DNA from: an uncultured Clostridia bacterium
Lineage (GTDB): Bacteria; Bacillota; Clostridia; TANB77; CAG-508
Assembly: GCA_948735595.1 (NCBI GenBank)
Contig: CAPXSA010000002.1
Coordinates: 62,001-126,000, forward strand
Length of the DNA: 64,000 bases
Direction of reading: 5' to 3'
In this document: in pieces, positions 17,790 through 25,281 of the stretch
How the letters are laid out: the number at the start of each line of letters is the position of its first letter
How positions within the stretch are numbered: position 1 is the first letter of the stretch
Translations under genes and position numbers: made by a program
Notes under the pieces: model-generated
Database searches by the model: none
What the model saw: only the letters and a program-made list of their open reading frames with translations
Told to the model about the DNA's origin: nothing

Positions 17790-18161
17790 ATGAAAAAGGA
17801 TTTAGTATATTTAGTTTGGACAGATATAAATACTGGAAATAAATATAAAATTGCTGAGTTATACAAAAAAGATGAGAAGTTCTATTTTAAATATATTCTA
17901 GATAATGTAAAAGAGGCACAAAAAAATGGATTTACGTTATTAATTGCTTTTCCACAAATAAATGCAACATATGAAAATCCGCATCTTTTTGCGGTATTTG
18001 GGGCTAGACTTCCTGATAAGAGAAGACCAGAAATTAAAGAGATTTTGGCAACTTATGGAATGACAGAATATGACGAATTTGAATTATTGAAGAGAAGTGG
18101 AGCTAAACTTCCTACAGATAATTATGAATTTGTATTAGGAGATGATAAGAATGCAAAATAA
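17790..18161 (+). CDS. HIRAN/HipS-like partner of the HipA-like kinase
   Basis: A 123-residue protein. It begins YLVWTDINTGNKYKIAEL, then has EAQKNGFTLLIAFPQ and LFAVFGARLPDKRRPEI, followed by ELLKRSGAKLPTDNYEFV. This pattern is that of the HIRAN/HipA N-terminal subdomain that in HipBST systems is a separate subunit (HipS) and acts as antitoxin. It follows the kinase directly; an ATG at 17772 overlaps the kinase stop, but ATG 17790 has the better-placed GAGGTG. It overlaps the next gene by 11 bases. The role as a kinase-neutralising partner is inference. Confidence 0.6.
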   Translation: MKKDLVYLVWTDINTGNKYKIAELYKKDEKFYFKYILDNVKEAQKNGFTLLIAFPQINATYENPHLFAVFGARLPDKRRPEIKEILATYGMTEYDEFELLKRSGAKLPTDNYEFVLGDDKNAK

Positions 18162-18936
18162 AGAATATTTAGAATTTGCAAAGCAGATTGCCTATGAAGC
18201 AGGAAAGATAATGTTAAAATATTTTAACGCTAAAGATATATCTAGTTACAAAGGAGATAAAACTATTGTTACTTTAGCAGATAAAGAAATAAATACATAT
18301 TTGATTAGTAGAGTAAAAGAAAAATATCCAACACATTCGGTAGATGGTGAAGAAGAACAATTTGGAAAAAGTGATTATGTATGGGTATGCGATCCTGTTG
18401 ATGGAACTGCAATGTATGCAAGACATATACCAGTAGCTGTATTTTCATTAGCATTAGTTGTTAATGGGGTTTCACAAGTTGGCGTAGTATATGATGTATT
18501 TACAGATACATTGTATTCAGCAATTAAAGGACAAGGTGCATACAAGAATGAAGAAAAAATTACTGTAAATGATTTTAACCTTGATGATATGAGGAGTGTA
18601 TCAAATTTTGACATGTGGTCAAATGCAGATTATAATTTATATGATATAATCAAAACACTAGGAAAGAAAACATACTTTGTAAGTATAGGTAGTGTTATTA
18701 GAGGTTGTATGTGTGTAGCATCTGGGGAGTTTAACTTGGCGATATTTCCAGGTACAAAAAGAAAAAACTGTGATATTGCTGCAGCGAAAGTTATTGTTGA
18801 AGAAGCAGGTGGAAAAGTTACAAATTTGTTTGGAGAAGAACAAAGGTATGATACAGATATAAAAGGTGCAATTGTTAGTAATGGGAAAATTCATAATGAA
18901 GTAGTTGAAATAATAAAAAAGTGCTACTCTGAATAG
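18151..18936 (+). CDS. Inositol-monophosphatase-family phosphatase
   Basis: About 261 residues with the IMPase/CysQ/FBPase fold. DGEEE (metal ligand) and DPVDGT followed by a long hydrophobic strand form the Mg2+ site, and a later KNCDIAAAKVIVEEAGG matches the conserved (W/N)D.AA...EAGG motif. Substrates of the family include inositol phosphates, 3'-phosphoadenosine 5'-phosphate and sugar phosphates; which applies is not visible. It overlaps the HIRAN/HipS-like gene, which places a phosphatase in the same transcription unit as a kinase toxin. ATG 18151 is nine bases after GGAG. Confidence 0.8.
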   Translation: MQNKEYLEFAKQIAYEAGKIMLKYFNAKDISSYKGDKTIVTLADKEINTYLISRVKEKYPTHSVDGEEEQFGKSDYVWVCDPVDGTAMYARHIPVAVFSLALVVNGVSQVGVVYDVFTDTLYSAIKGQGAYKNEEKITVNDFNLDDMRSVSNFDMWSNADYNLYDIIKTLGKKTYFVSIGSVIRGCMCVASGEFNLAIFPGTKRKNCDIAAAKVIVEEAGGKVTNLFGEEQRYDTDIKGAIVSNGKIHNEVVEIIKKCYSE

Positions 18937-18953
18937 ATTATAAAGGGGGAAAA

Positions 18954-20186
18954 ATGGGTTCAATAATCAGTTTAGGAATCAACAAAATGGAAATAGACTG
19001 GGGAAAAAATAATTATTTTAATGATCATTCAAAATTATTCCAGATGAAAGATTTTGGAAAACAAGTACCTTATTATTATATAGATGACAATGATAATGAG
19101 ATTATTGAATATAAAGAAGGTGCTTCAAAACAATTAGTAGAAGTTAAACAAAGATTAGAAATACTAGGTTATACCTTACAGAATATTGAAAAAATGTATA
19201 ATGAAAACTTAATAGAGTTGGGATATTATACAGAAGAAAATTTAAATATTAGTTTTGGTGATTTTTTTAAACTTATAACTAGTCTAGATATAGCTAAGGT
19301 TGATAATATAGCAAGTATTATAGAAGACTATGACAATGGGTTTGACTTAGGGGAGTATTTTAATAGATGTATATTAGAAGACAAAGAGTTTAAAGACAAA
19401 ATAAGTTTAATCTTAAAGAATATGAAGAAAAGTACATATATTATTGGAGAGTTTTTTGAAAACCTAGATCCATATATTATATTGAGAATATTAGCAGAGA
19501 ATAAAAATAATTTACACTATAATGTTCAGTGGAATTATAGTGATGTAATTGAGAATGGATGGGTAAAAAAAGATGAAATTATAAAACCATTAGAGGATAA
19601 ATATAGAATACTTATAGTTACTGAAGGAAAGACCGATTCTTTTATCATTAAGAAGTCTATGGAGTATTTATATTCAAATATTGCTGATTTTTTTCAGTTT
19701 ATAGATATGCAAGATAACTACCCATTTACAGGTATAGGAAATTTAAGTAATTTTTGTATGGGATTATCTAAAATAAATATTCAAAATAATGTAATTATAT
19801 TATTTGATAATGATACATCAGGTATTGAACTTTACAATAAAGTACAGAATATAAGTAGACCAAATAATCTATATATTTGTCATTTACCTACATATGAAGA
19901 GTTTAATGAAATTAACACAATTGGTCCTTCAGGAGAAACAAAATGTAATATAAATGGAAAAGCAGTTGCAATAGAGTGCTTTTTAGACTTTTCTAGTGTA
20001 GATAATCATCCAACAATAAGATGGAATAATTATAATAAAGTAATGCAACAATATCAAGGAGAATTAGAAAATAAAGACAAATATGTTAGAAAATTTAAAG
20101 ATGCTAACCTTAAAGATGGTAGCTATGATTGTAGAAAATTAAGATTTTTAATAGATTATTTGATAGAATCATGGATAAATAGATAA
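18954..20186 (+). CDS. HEPN/Toprim-domain protein, putative defence effector
   Basis: A 410-residue protein. The N-terminal 200 residues begin with the HEPN/Toprim-N pattern (GSIISLGINKMEIDWGKN). The region from about residue 215 is a Toprim domain: ILIVTEGKTDSFIIKKS supplies the Glu, and VIILFDNDTSG supplies the DxD metal site. OLD-like and related Toprim nucleases are frequent in phage-defence loci. It starts 17 bases after the phosphatase gene and ends the operon before a hairpin terminator. The nuclease role and partnership with upstream genes are inference. Confidence 0.7.
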   Translation: MGSIISLGINKMEIDWGKNNYFNDHSKLFQMKDFGKQVPYYYIDDNDNEIIEYKEGASKQLVEVKQRLEILGYTLQNIEKMYNENLIELGYYTEENLNISFGDFFKLITSLDIAKVDNIASIIEDYDNGFDLGEYFNRCILEDKEFKDKISLILKNMKKSTYIIGEFFENLDPYIILRILAENKNNLHYNVQWNYSDVIENGWVKKDEIIKPLEDKYRILIVTEGKTDSFIIKKSMEYLYSNIADFFQFIDMQDNYPFTGIGNLSNFCMGLSKINIQNNVIILFDNDTSGIELYNKVQNISRPNNLYICHLPTYEEFNEINTIGPSGETKCNINGKAVAIECFLDFSSVDNHPTIRWNNYNKVMQQYQGELENKDKYVRKFKDANLKDGSYDCRKLRFLIDYLIESWINR

Positions 20187-20194
20187 ATTCATAA

Positions 20195-20223
20195 AGTAGG
20201 AGCTATGAAATTAAGCTCCTACT
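20195..20223. terminator. Terminator between the defence operon and the mobilization genes
   Basis: AGTAGGAGCT and AGCTCCTACT are perfect 10-bp arms with a 9-base loop between convergent transcription units. Confidence 0.75.
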
Positions 20224-20234
20224 ATGCTTCAATA

Positions 20235-20570
20235 TTACTTAATAATACCTAACTTACAAAAATAGTAATAAGCGTCCATGCCACCTTTAAAATAAATTTC
20301 CTTTTCAATGATGTCTTGTAAATCATAATATAAGTGAAGAATTTTAGAGATAGACAAGCAATCTTCTTTTGAAAGTCCATCTTCTAAAACTTCATCATCA
20401 AGTAATTTTTGTAGAGTAACATTACTATCTAAAATCTTGTGAATTTGCTTATACAGTTTTTTGTAATCCTCATTGTTATTCTTTAAGTAAGTTCTAACAC
20501 CATCAAAAAGTTCATAAAAATTATCACTATTTTCATCATAAAATGAAATAAATCTTTGTTCTTCATTCAT
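20235..20570 (-). CDS. Small acidic protein of the mobilization operon (DUF6664-like)
   Basis: About 111 residues, acidic and helical, starting MNEEQRFISFYDENSDNFYELFDG. I only loosely recognise it as the small protein that follows TnpV on clostridial mobilizable elements. No catalytic motif is visible. I chose ATG 20570 because GGAGGT lies seven bases before it; an in-frame ATG at 20585 overlaps that site and the TnpV stop. It is the last gene of the mob-tnpV operon. Confidence 0.6.
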   Translation of the reverse strand: MNEEQRFISFYDENSDNFYELFDGVRTYLKNNNEDYKKLYKQIHKILDSNVTLQKLLDDEVLEDGLSKEDCLSISKILHLYYDLQDIIEKEIYFKGGMDAYYYFCKLGIIK

Positions 20571-20584
20571 ATCTAATACCTCCA

Positions 20585-20938
20585 TTAATTATAAATATAT
20601 CTTTCTAAAATTATTTCTTCGATAGAATTTTTTAGGTTGTTCATCTTACCAACCCATTCTAATTGATTAGTTGCTTTTAATTCTTCTGTAATGCCTTCTT
20701 TTTCTGCCATTAGTTTCATTTGTGTAACAAAAAAGTCACTTGCTTGTTTATCTATATCCAACAAGTGATTTATAAGTTCATCATTCATAAATAGTATTGT
20801 ATATTCGGCTTTCTTATGGTTTTTAAGGTGATTTAACCTCATTCTAGCATACTTTCCTAATGTAACATTTTTAGTAGTATTTGATGATACTAAGTTTGGT
20901 AAATAATAATCCCCACACTTTGTATAAGTTATTTTCAT
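20585..20938 (-). CDS. tnpV: TnpV-like mobile-element protein
   Basis: A 117-residue protein matching the TnpV pattern: MKITYTKCGDYYLPNL at the start, GKYARMRLNHLKNH, and WVGKMNNLKNSIEEIIL at the end. TnpV proteins are encoded on Tn4451-like and related mobilizable elements; their function is not established. The start overlaps the relaxase stop by four bases, indicating translational coupling. Confidence 0.8.
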   Translation of the reverse strand: MKITYTKCGDYYLPNLVSSNTTKNVTLGKYARMRLNHLKNHKKAEYTILFMNDELINHLLDIDKQASDFFVTQMKLMAEKEGITEELKATNQLEWVGKMNNLKNSIEEIILERYIYN

Positions 20939-22110
20939 AATTTTCTATCATCCTTTATCTTTAATTTATCTAATTTTTTCATTTGTTTTTCAAAATCAAA
21001 ACAAATGCTATGTTTCTTTTCAAATTCTTTAATTAAAGTATCTGTAAAGGGAACACCTACTATTTTACAAATAAATATTGCAAATAACTGTATAGCCTCA
21101 GCCCATTGTTTTAAAGCATTTTCTAATTGATTAGTTCTAGTTTTAAAGAAGTTTAATTCTTTACGAAATTTTATCTCTATTCGTTCTATCTTATAAGAAG
21201 ATTCAAACTCTATATCAGAGCATTTCTTATTAAGTTTGTTATTTTCGTTCCATAAATAAGAATTTTCTTCTTTATATTTTGATGCCATATCTACTAAATG
21301 AGTCTGTTTACTTAATTCTTTGTGTAGTTTAACATTATCAGCATATAGTTGCTCAATTAATTTATCTTTAGGCTCAATGATTTCCTTTTGTATCTGTTCA
21401 TCTCTATTAAAAAATCTTGACTTTACATCTTTGATATTAGGAATATTGGGTAAGTCTAAAGTAATATCATTTAATGTCTTTTGAGTAGCTTCAAAATTAG
21501 TAAGTTTTTTATATTCTTCAGTAGAAAGATGTTTTCTATCACTTGGCTCTCCTCGTTCTAGTTTAAAACCTTTATCATTGACATATTTATTAAAAGCATC
21601 TTGCATATTGCCATAACTGTTTTTACCTTTCCAATAATCACTAGCACATACTTTACGAATATGACCTCCGTGTTTATCAAAACTATCAACTACAGGAATA
21701 AAAGATAAGTGCATATGTGGAGTTGCCTCATCCATATGCACTACTGCAGATATTATATTTTCCTTGCCTAAACCTTTGTATTCAGCTACGAAGTTATAAC
21801 ATTCTCTAAAATATCTTTTGGTTTCTTCTTCGCCAATAGTATCAAAAAACTCTTTATCAGAAGTCATTAGTAATTCACAAACAATAACACTTGTATCTTT
21901 AATTTGACCTTTTAAATGGTTTTCTTCTTTTAGTCTATCAAATTCCTTTTCATATCTTCCAAGAGGTTTCTTCAAATGATAATTCAAATAACTTTTACTT
22001 AAATCAATATTAGTATTTGAATAATTTTTATTTTTTCTTTCATTATGCATATATGATTTTGATGTATTACTTCTTTTGTGTTTTTCATTTCTTAAAATAG
22101 AATAACTCAT
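20935..22110 (-). CDS. mobV: MobV-family relaxase
   Basis: A 391-residue Mob/Pre relaxase that would nick oriT and lead the strand during mobilisation. The three-His metal motif is seen in VVHMDEATPHMHLSFIP, with the N-terminal motif SYSILRNEKHK and the conserved GERTEEN-like region replaced by SNTSKSYMHNERKNKNYSN. The C-terminal half is coiled coil, typical of pMV158-type relaxases. A strong AAGGAG ribosome-binding site precedes the ATG, and a pMV158-like nick region lies immediately upstream. Confidence 0.88.
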   Translation of the reverse strand: MSYSILRNEKHKRSNTSKSYMHNERKNKNYSNTNIDLSKSYLNYHLKKPLGRYEKEFDRLKEENHLKGQIKDTSVIVCELLMTSDKEFFDTIGEEETKRYFRECYNFVAEYKGLGKENIISAVVHMDEATPHMHLSFIPVVDSFDKHGGHIRKVCASDYWKGKNSYGNMQDAFNKYVNDKGFKLERGEPSDRKHLSTEEYKKLTNFEATQKTLNDITLDLPNIPNIKDVKSRFFNRDEQIQKEIIEPKDKLIEQLYADNVKLHKELSKQTHLVDMASKYKEENSYLWNENNKLNKKCSDIEFESSYKIERIEIKFRKELNFFKTRTNQLENALKQWAEAIQLFAIFICKIVGVPFTDTLIKEFEKKHSICFDFEKQMKKLDKLKIKDDRKL

Positions 22111-22154
22111 AATAAAATTGCTCCTTTCAGCAAGTATATAAGAGAAGAAATCTA

Positions 22155-22205
22155 AACTTCTCTAACACACTAGAGGACTTTTTTACAAAAGTACCTCGTG
22201 TGGCA
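22155..22205 (-). other. Putative oriT of the mobilizable element
   Basis: On the minus strand a hairpin ACTTTT-GTAA-AAAAGT (22192-22177) precedes CCTCTAGTGTGTTA (22176-22163). TAGTGTG/TTA is the nick-site consensus of pMV158-type oriTs, which fits the adjacent MobV relaxase. The outer CACAC/GTGTG repeats extend the structure. Confidence 0.7.
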
Positions 22206-22667
22206 GATAAATCTGCATATGTATAAGAAGAAACCAGAAGGAGAGAGCGAAGAAAATTAGGTGCAATAATCCCAGTGTTAGAAAAAAGGATTATTACACC
22301 TAGTAACAAGAAACCGTCAGTCAGTCACTTCGTTTCATAGGTAGTCTAGTAAGTAGAAAAACTACTATAATTGCTGACAATACAAATAATAATATATTTA
22401 ATTATCAATGTGCATACTTATCCACACTTTTTACAATTATAAATCCACAGCCAAGCTTTGCCTCCCAAGAACTCTTTTATTATTGTGAGTCTATGGTTGT
22501 AAAATCTCACTCACGCACTTTGTATAAATAGACCGTTTATACGAATACGAGCAAACTTTATAGCAACGGCTTGCCAAACCTAGCACTTTTATAGAGGTAC
22601 TGCATTTCTCTGCATAATAAAAAGACCTTTGTATTTATATACAAATGGTCTTAATGTATCTTATAAT
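22206..22667. other. Non-coding region between oriT and the DUF4238 gene
   Basis: No gene is supported here. It contains a 14-bp imperfect inverted repeat (AGGTGCAATAATCC and GGATTATTACACCT, about 22259-22301), one exact DnaA-box-like TTATCCACA (22418-22426) next to an AT-rich stretch, and a hairpin (AAGACC...GGTCTT, 22622-22652) that could terminate the DUF4238 gene. A replication-origin remnant is possible but unproven. Confidence 0.5.
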
Positions 22668-23552
22668 TTAAAGATTTCCATATACAAATCTAGTAGAATT
22701 TTTTATTTGTAATGTATTCCAAAAGTTTATAGTATTTAATGATTCATCCTTTATTGTAAAACATTTATCAGCTTCAAGTGTTATTCCGCCTAAAAGATAT
22801 TCATTAGGAAGAATAGCTAAGTAGTAATTTGGAGTTAAAGGAAAACCAATAAAAACATCGTTTCTGCCAATTCCATTTTTGAGAAGTTTAGTTCTATAAT
22901 TGTATCGAATGACAGGATTATCACTAATTATAAATTTTCGAGTAGATAAATTGTGAAATAAAATCCATGTTTTTGATAAAATTTCTGTGGAGAAATTCTC
23001 TATTCTATCATTGTTAGTAACTATGCTAAGCATAAGATCCTTATAATATAAATCATCTTGATACTTTTTGATTACACTAGAAAATTTTTTTAGTTCATCT
23101 GAACTATTTAATTCTCTATCTATAAAATTTAGAGTTTCTATATAATTATCTTTCATATTATATATCATATCTGGAACTCTACAAACTTGATTTACTAATA
23201 TTCTTGCTAAATCTTGCTTTAATGAACCTATACTTAATGGATGTTCTACTAAATTATTAAGTTTTGCATAGAAAATTACCTTATTTATAGTGCTTGAATA
23301 GATAGAGTCAACTGAATAAGTATAGAAATCTTCATAACTTTTCTTTCCAAAGTTATCATTTGCATTGTAAATATTCTTTTCAAATCCTATATTTTTCTTT
23401 GTTGAAGTATATACAGTATTTAATTTTTTATCATATACAAAAATAGTACCATTTTTATTCTCAAAAAAGTGTAAATAAGATTGTGGAATAAAATGATTTT
23501 TTATAGTTTTAATATCTCTACTAGGAATATATTTTTTTATTTTATTATTCAT
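22668..23552 (-). CDS. DUF4238 family protein
   Basis: A 294-residue protein. The N-terminal KNHFIPQSYLHFFENKNG with a following FVYDKK is the DUF4238 signature (HxxPQxYLxxF). A later FIISDNPV segment is also typical. DUF4238 proteins are of unknown biochemical function but are common on mobile elements and in defence islands. ATG 23552 is preferred over upstream TTG/GTG codons, although no strong ribosome-binding site is visible. It lies at the right end of the element, about 250 bases from attR. Confidence 0.75.
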   Translation of the reverse strand: MNNKIKKYIPSRDIKTIKNHFIPQSYLHFFENKNGTIFVYDKKLNTVYTSTKKNIGFEKNIYNANDNFGKKSYEDFYTYSVDSIYSSTINKVIFYAKLNNLVEHPLSIGSLKQDLARILVNQVCRVPDMIYNMKDNYIETLNFIDRELNSSDELKKFSSVIKKYQDDLYYKDLMLSIVTNNDRIENFSTEILSKTWILFHNLSTRKFIISDNPVIRYNYRTKLLKNGIGRNDVFIGFPLTPNYYLAILPNEYLLGGITLEADKCFTIKDESLNTINFWNTLQIKNSTRFVYGNL

Positions 23553-23799
23553 AACTATCACCAATATGGTTATAGCATAAAATTAATCAATAGTAAACAT
23601 TCTATTACATCTAACATTATTTATCACATCTAGCATAATATCTAACATTTTTACCAAATACTTGCAAAATGTAGAAGATTTATGTTATAGTTAAGCAAGT
23701 AAGAGAAACAAAGATAAGTGCTAGAAAATCCATAGTTTTGGACTATATAAAAAGTGTTATTTAATACTAAGTATTAATAAGTATAAAACACATTAAAAA

Positions 23800-23809
23800 A
23801 TTCAAAATC
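23800..23809 (+). repeat. attR core
   Basis: ATTCAAAATC, identical to attL. The left flank is element DNA (CATTAAAAA); the right flank CAGCGGG continues the host tRNA. Confidence 0.88.
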
Positions 23810-23851
23810 CAGCGGGAAACCATGTGGGTTCGAGTCCCACCATCAGCACCA
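23810..23851 (+). pseudogene. 3' half of host tRNA-Leu(CAA)
   Basis: It contains the 3' anticodon strand, variable arm, T-arm GTGGG-TTCGAGT-CCCAC, acceptor strand CATCAGC and ACCA. It completes the 5' half at 12197-12237. No restored 5' half precedes it, so the tRNA gene is truly split. Confidence 0.92.
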
Positions 23852-23948
23852 ACGACGTATCTGTTCGAACTAAATTAAGTAGATAGATACAAATATCGTT
23901 CTGAAAAGGATGGTATTTTTTTTATTTGAGAAAAGAATTATTGTCTCG

Positions 23949-24015
23949 CAGAACTCCATGTTATGATGGTACATTATAACATATAGGGGGGGACTTCAGC
24001 CAAGACGAAGTTCTG
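23949..24015. ncRNA. Possible structured RNA segment next to cassette B
   Basis: CAGAACT (23949-23955) pairs with AGTTCTG (24009-24015), and a nested near-palindrome GTTATGAT/ATTATAAC (23960-23980) lies inside. The segment is more GC-rich than its surroundings, with a run of seven G. No family is recognised. Confidence 0.25.
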
Positions 24016-24031
24016 TGCTACGAAGGAATAA

Positions 24032-24058
24032 GAGAGCACACTCATCGAGTATGCTCTC
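24032..24058. terminator. Hairpin at the 3' end of cassette B
   Basis: GAGAGCA-C-ACTC pairs with GAGT-A-TGCTCTC around a 3-base loop, immediately after the minus-strand gene stop. Confidence 0.55.
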
Positions 24059-24065
24059 CATAGCT

Positions 24066-24590
24066 TTAAAGACCTAAATCTTTAGCTTGTGCTTCTGTGA
24101 CAATGCGTACACCCTGTTTAATAAGGATATCTTTCAAAAGTTCCACAATACCTTCCAGTTGCGCAATTTTTCTCTGTTTGCGAGAGAGTTTTTCCATTTC
24201 ATGCATAGCATTCCATGTCAACCACTCTTGAGCATCGTAGAGATAACTTTCACTAGTTCCGTGAAACTCGTCTTGAAGCTTAATGCGATTACCATTAGCA
24301 TCGCTCAGAATGTAATATCCGTCTTTTCCTTCCTTTCTTTCCACAATAGTGAAAATGGAAGGACAGGGATACTTGGAAAGAGGGTACTTAGTAGTGTCAG
24401 GGGTTACACCCCAATTCACCCGCTGTCCGAAGATAACTGTCTGTCCCACTTTGCCTTTGCCATAGATTGCATTGACTTCAATCTTCTTGCCGTTCTGCCA
24501 AAACTCTAGCATGGTGATTCCTACCCTTCTTTTACCCGTGAGATTGGATTTGCCCGTGAGGACTTCCACCGAGTAATAATGCTCCTTCAA
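24066..24590 (-). CDS. Cassette B: 174-residue orphan of foreign base composition
   Basis: I do not recognise the family. The first 110 residues are beta-rich (VGQTVIFGQRVNWGV, YYILSDANGNRIKL). The C-terminal 55 residues are helical with a coiled-coil look (LSRKQRKIAQLEGIVELLKDIL). G+C is far above that of the neighbours, with codons such as CTG, GGC, ACC and one in-frame CGG (24422-24420, residue 57). That CGG does not fit the frameshift rule seen elsewhere, since a +1 shift there would hit a stop at once. The start is uncertain: TTG 24590 gives the longest frame, but GAAGGAG overlaps it and GTG 24569 is an alternative. It has its own promoter, a leader inverted repeat and a terminator. Confidence 0.6.
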   Translation of the reverse strand: MKEHYYSVEVLTGKSNLTGKRRVGITMLEFWQNGKKIEVNAIYGKGKVGQTVIFGQRVNWGVTPDTTKYPLSKYPCPSIFTIVERKEGKDGYYILSDANGNRIKLQDEFHGTSESYLYDAQEWLTWNAMHEMEKLSRKQRKIAQLEGIVELLKDILIKQGVRIVTEAQAKDLGL

Positions 24591-24603
24591 ATGTCACAAA
24601 GCT

Positions 24604-24686
24604 TTGAAACAGAAAGTAATACCGTTTCAATTTTTAATACATTTAAAGAATATATTTATAATATCATATTTATGTAAAATTGTCAA
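24604..24686 (-). promoter_or_regulatory. Promoter and inverted repeat of cassette B
   Basis: On the minus strand TTGACA (24686-24681) and TATTAT (24663-24658) are spaced 17 bases. Downstream, TTGAAAC and GTTTCAA (24604-24610 and 24624-24630) form a perfect 7-bp inverted repeat with a 13-base spacer. The -35 region itself lies in a larger palindrome shared with the divergent promoter at 24694. Confidence 0.7.
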
Positions 24687-24693
24687 AATTTAT

Positions 24694-24722
24694 TTGACAA
24701 TTAACGAGAATCTGTGTATAGT
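24694..24722 (+). promoter_or_regulatory. Strong promoter divergent from cassette B
   Basis: TTGACA (24694-24699) and TATAGT (24717-24722) with exact 17-base spacing. No gene follows; a short transcript ending at 24820 is predicted. Confidence 0.7.
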
Positions 24723-24728
24723 AAATAT

Positions 24729-24820
24729 AGAAAATGACAAGTCCACAAACGTGGTTTTGCCAAATAGATTTGAAAAAACTCATACATAACTCGCCAAAGA
24801 TACAGATGTGAGTTTTTTAT
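24729..24820 (+). ncRNA. Candidate small RNA of about 90 nt
   Basis: It follows a near-consensus promoter and ends in a hairpin AAAAAACTCA (24773-24782) / TGAGTTTTTT (24809-24818) whose 3' arm doubles as the T run of an intrinsic terminator. The body contains a small hairpin CCAC-AAAC-GTGG and the sequence GTGGTTTTGCCA, whose exact complement occurs at 24969-24980. No open reading frame with a ribosome-binding site is present. Confidence 0.5.
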
Positions 24821-25281
24821 TTATGTAGTTGCTTATCAACTCAGTTCTTATACAGAATTGCTGTTAAGGCAACGTTTAATGTTAAAGAGAACATTAAGGA
24901 TATTATAAAAATAGTATCACTTTAACCATAAACATCACCACTTTTCCTACGATAATTCGTATAATTGGTGGCAAAACCACATCTGTTTATTATCATTTCC
25001 TATGTTTCACAGTATAGCATAATATTTATAGTAAAACAATAGAAAAAGAACAAATATTTGCTCATTAAAAATACACCTCCGAATGTTAGATTTTTGTCCA
25101 ACATTTTGAGTGCACTTCAATAATGGATAGTTCTTTTTTTATAAAGCAATGCATCCTCACAGACTATCATGGTATCAATCACTCGATTAATATCAGCAAT
25201 GATATACTTTATTATCCCTTTTCCAAAAAATGAAATTGACAAAAAACGACAGAAATATTACAATAATACTAGGTGAGAAAA
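24821..25281. other. Gene-free region upstream of the glucosaminidase gene
   Basis: No gene is supported in this 460-base stretch. It contains TGGCAAAACCAC (24969-24980), a perfect 12-bp inverted partner of a site inside the candidate small RNA, and a near-palindrome ATGTTAGA/TCCAACAT around 25084-25105. It may be the remnant of a small mobile element or a regulatory segment. Confidence 0.4.

Larger units (their letters stand above)
12228..23809. mobile_element. 11.6-kb integrative mobilizable element inserted in tRNA-Leu(CAA)
   Basis: It is bounded by the 10-bp direct repeat ATTCAAAATC (12228-12237 and 23800-23809), the anticodon-loop core of the target tRNA. From left to right it carries a full tRNA-Leu(CAA), tyrosine integrase, excisionase, a small HTH protein, a DUF6076-like protein, a HEPN-like protein, a HipA-like kinase with a HIRAN/HipS-like partner, an IMPase-like phosphatase, a HEPN/Toprim protein, a DUF6664-like gene, TnpV, a MobV relaxase, oriT and a DUF4238 protein. 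There is no type IV secretion or coupling-protein gene, so it would be mobilised in trans. Base composition matches the host. Confidence 0.9.

Noticed and set aside
12228..23809. Prophage
   Set aside because: Integrase and excisionase are present but there are no capsid, tail, terminase or lysis genes. MobV relaxase and oriT identify a mobilizable element.
24604..24789. 61-codon open frame on the plus strand
   Set aside because: No ribosome-binding site; it runs across the cassette B promoter and the candidate small RNA.
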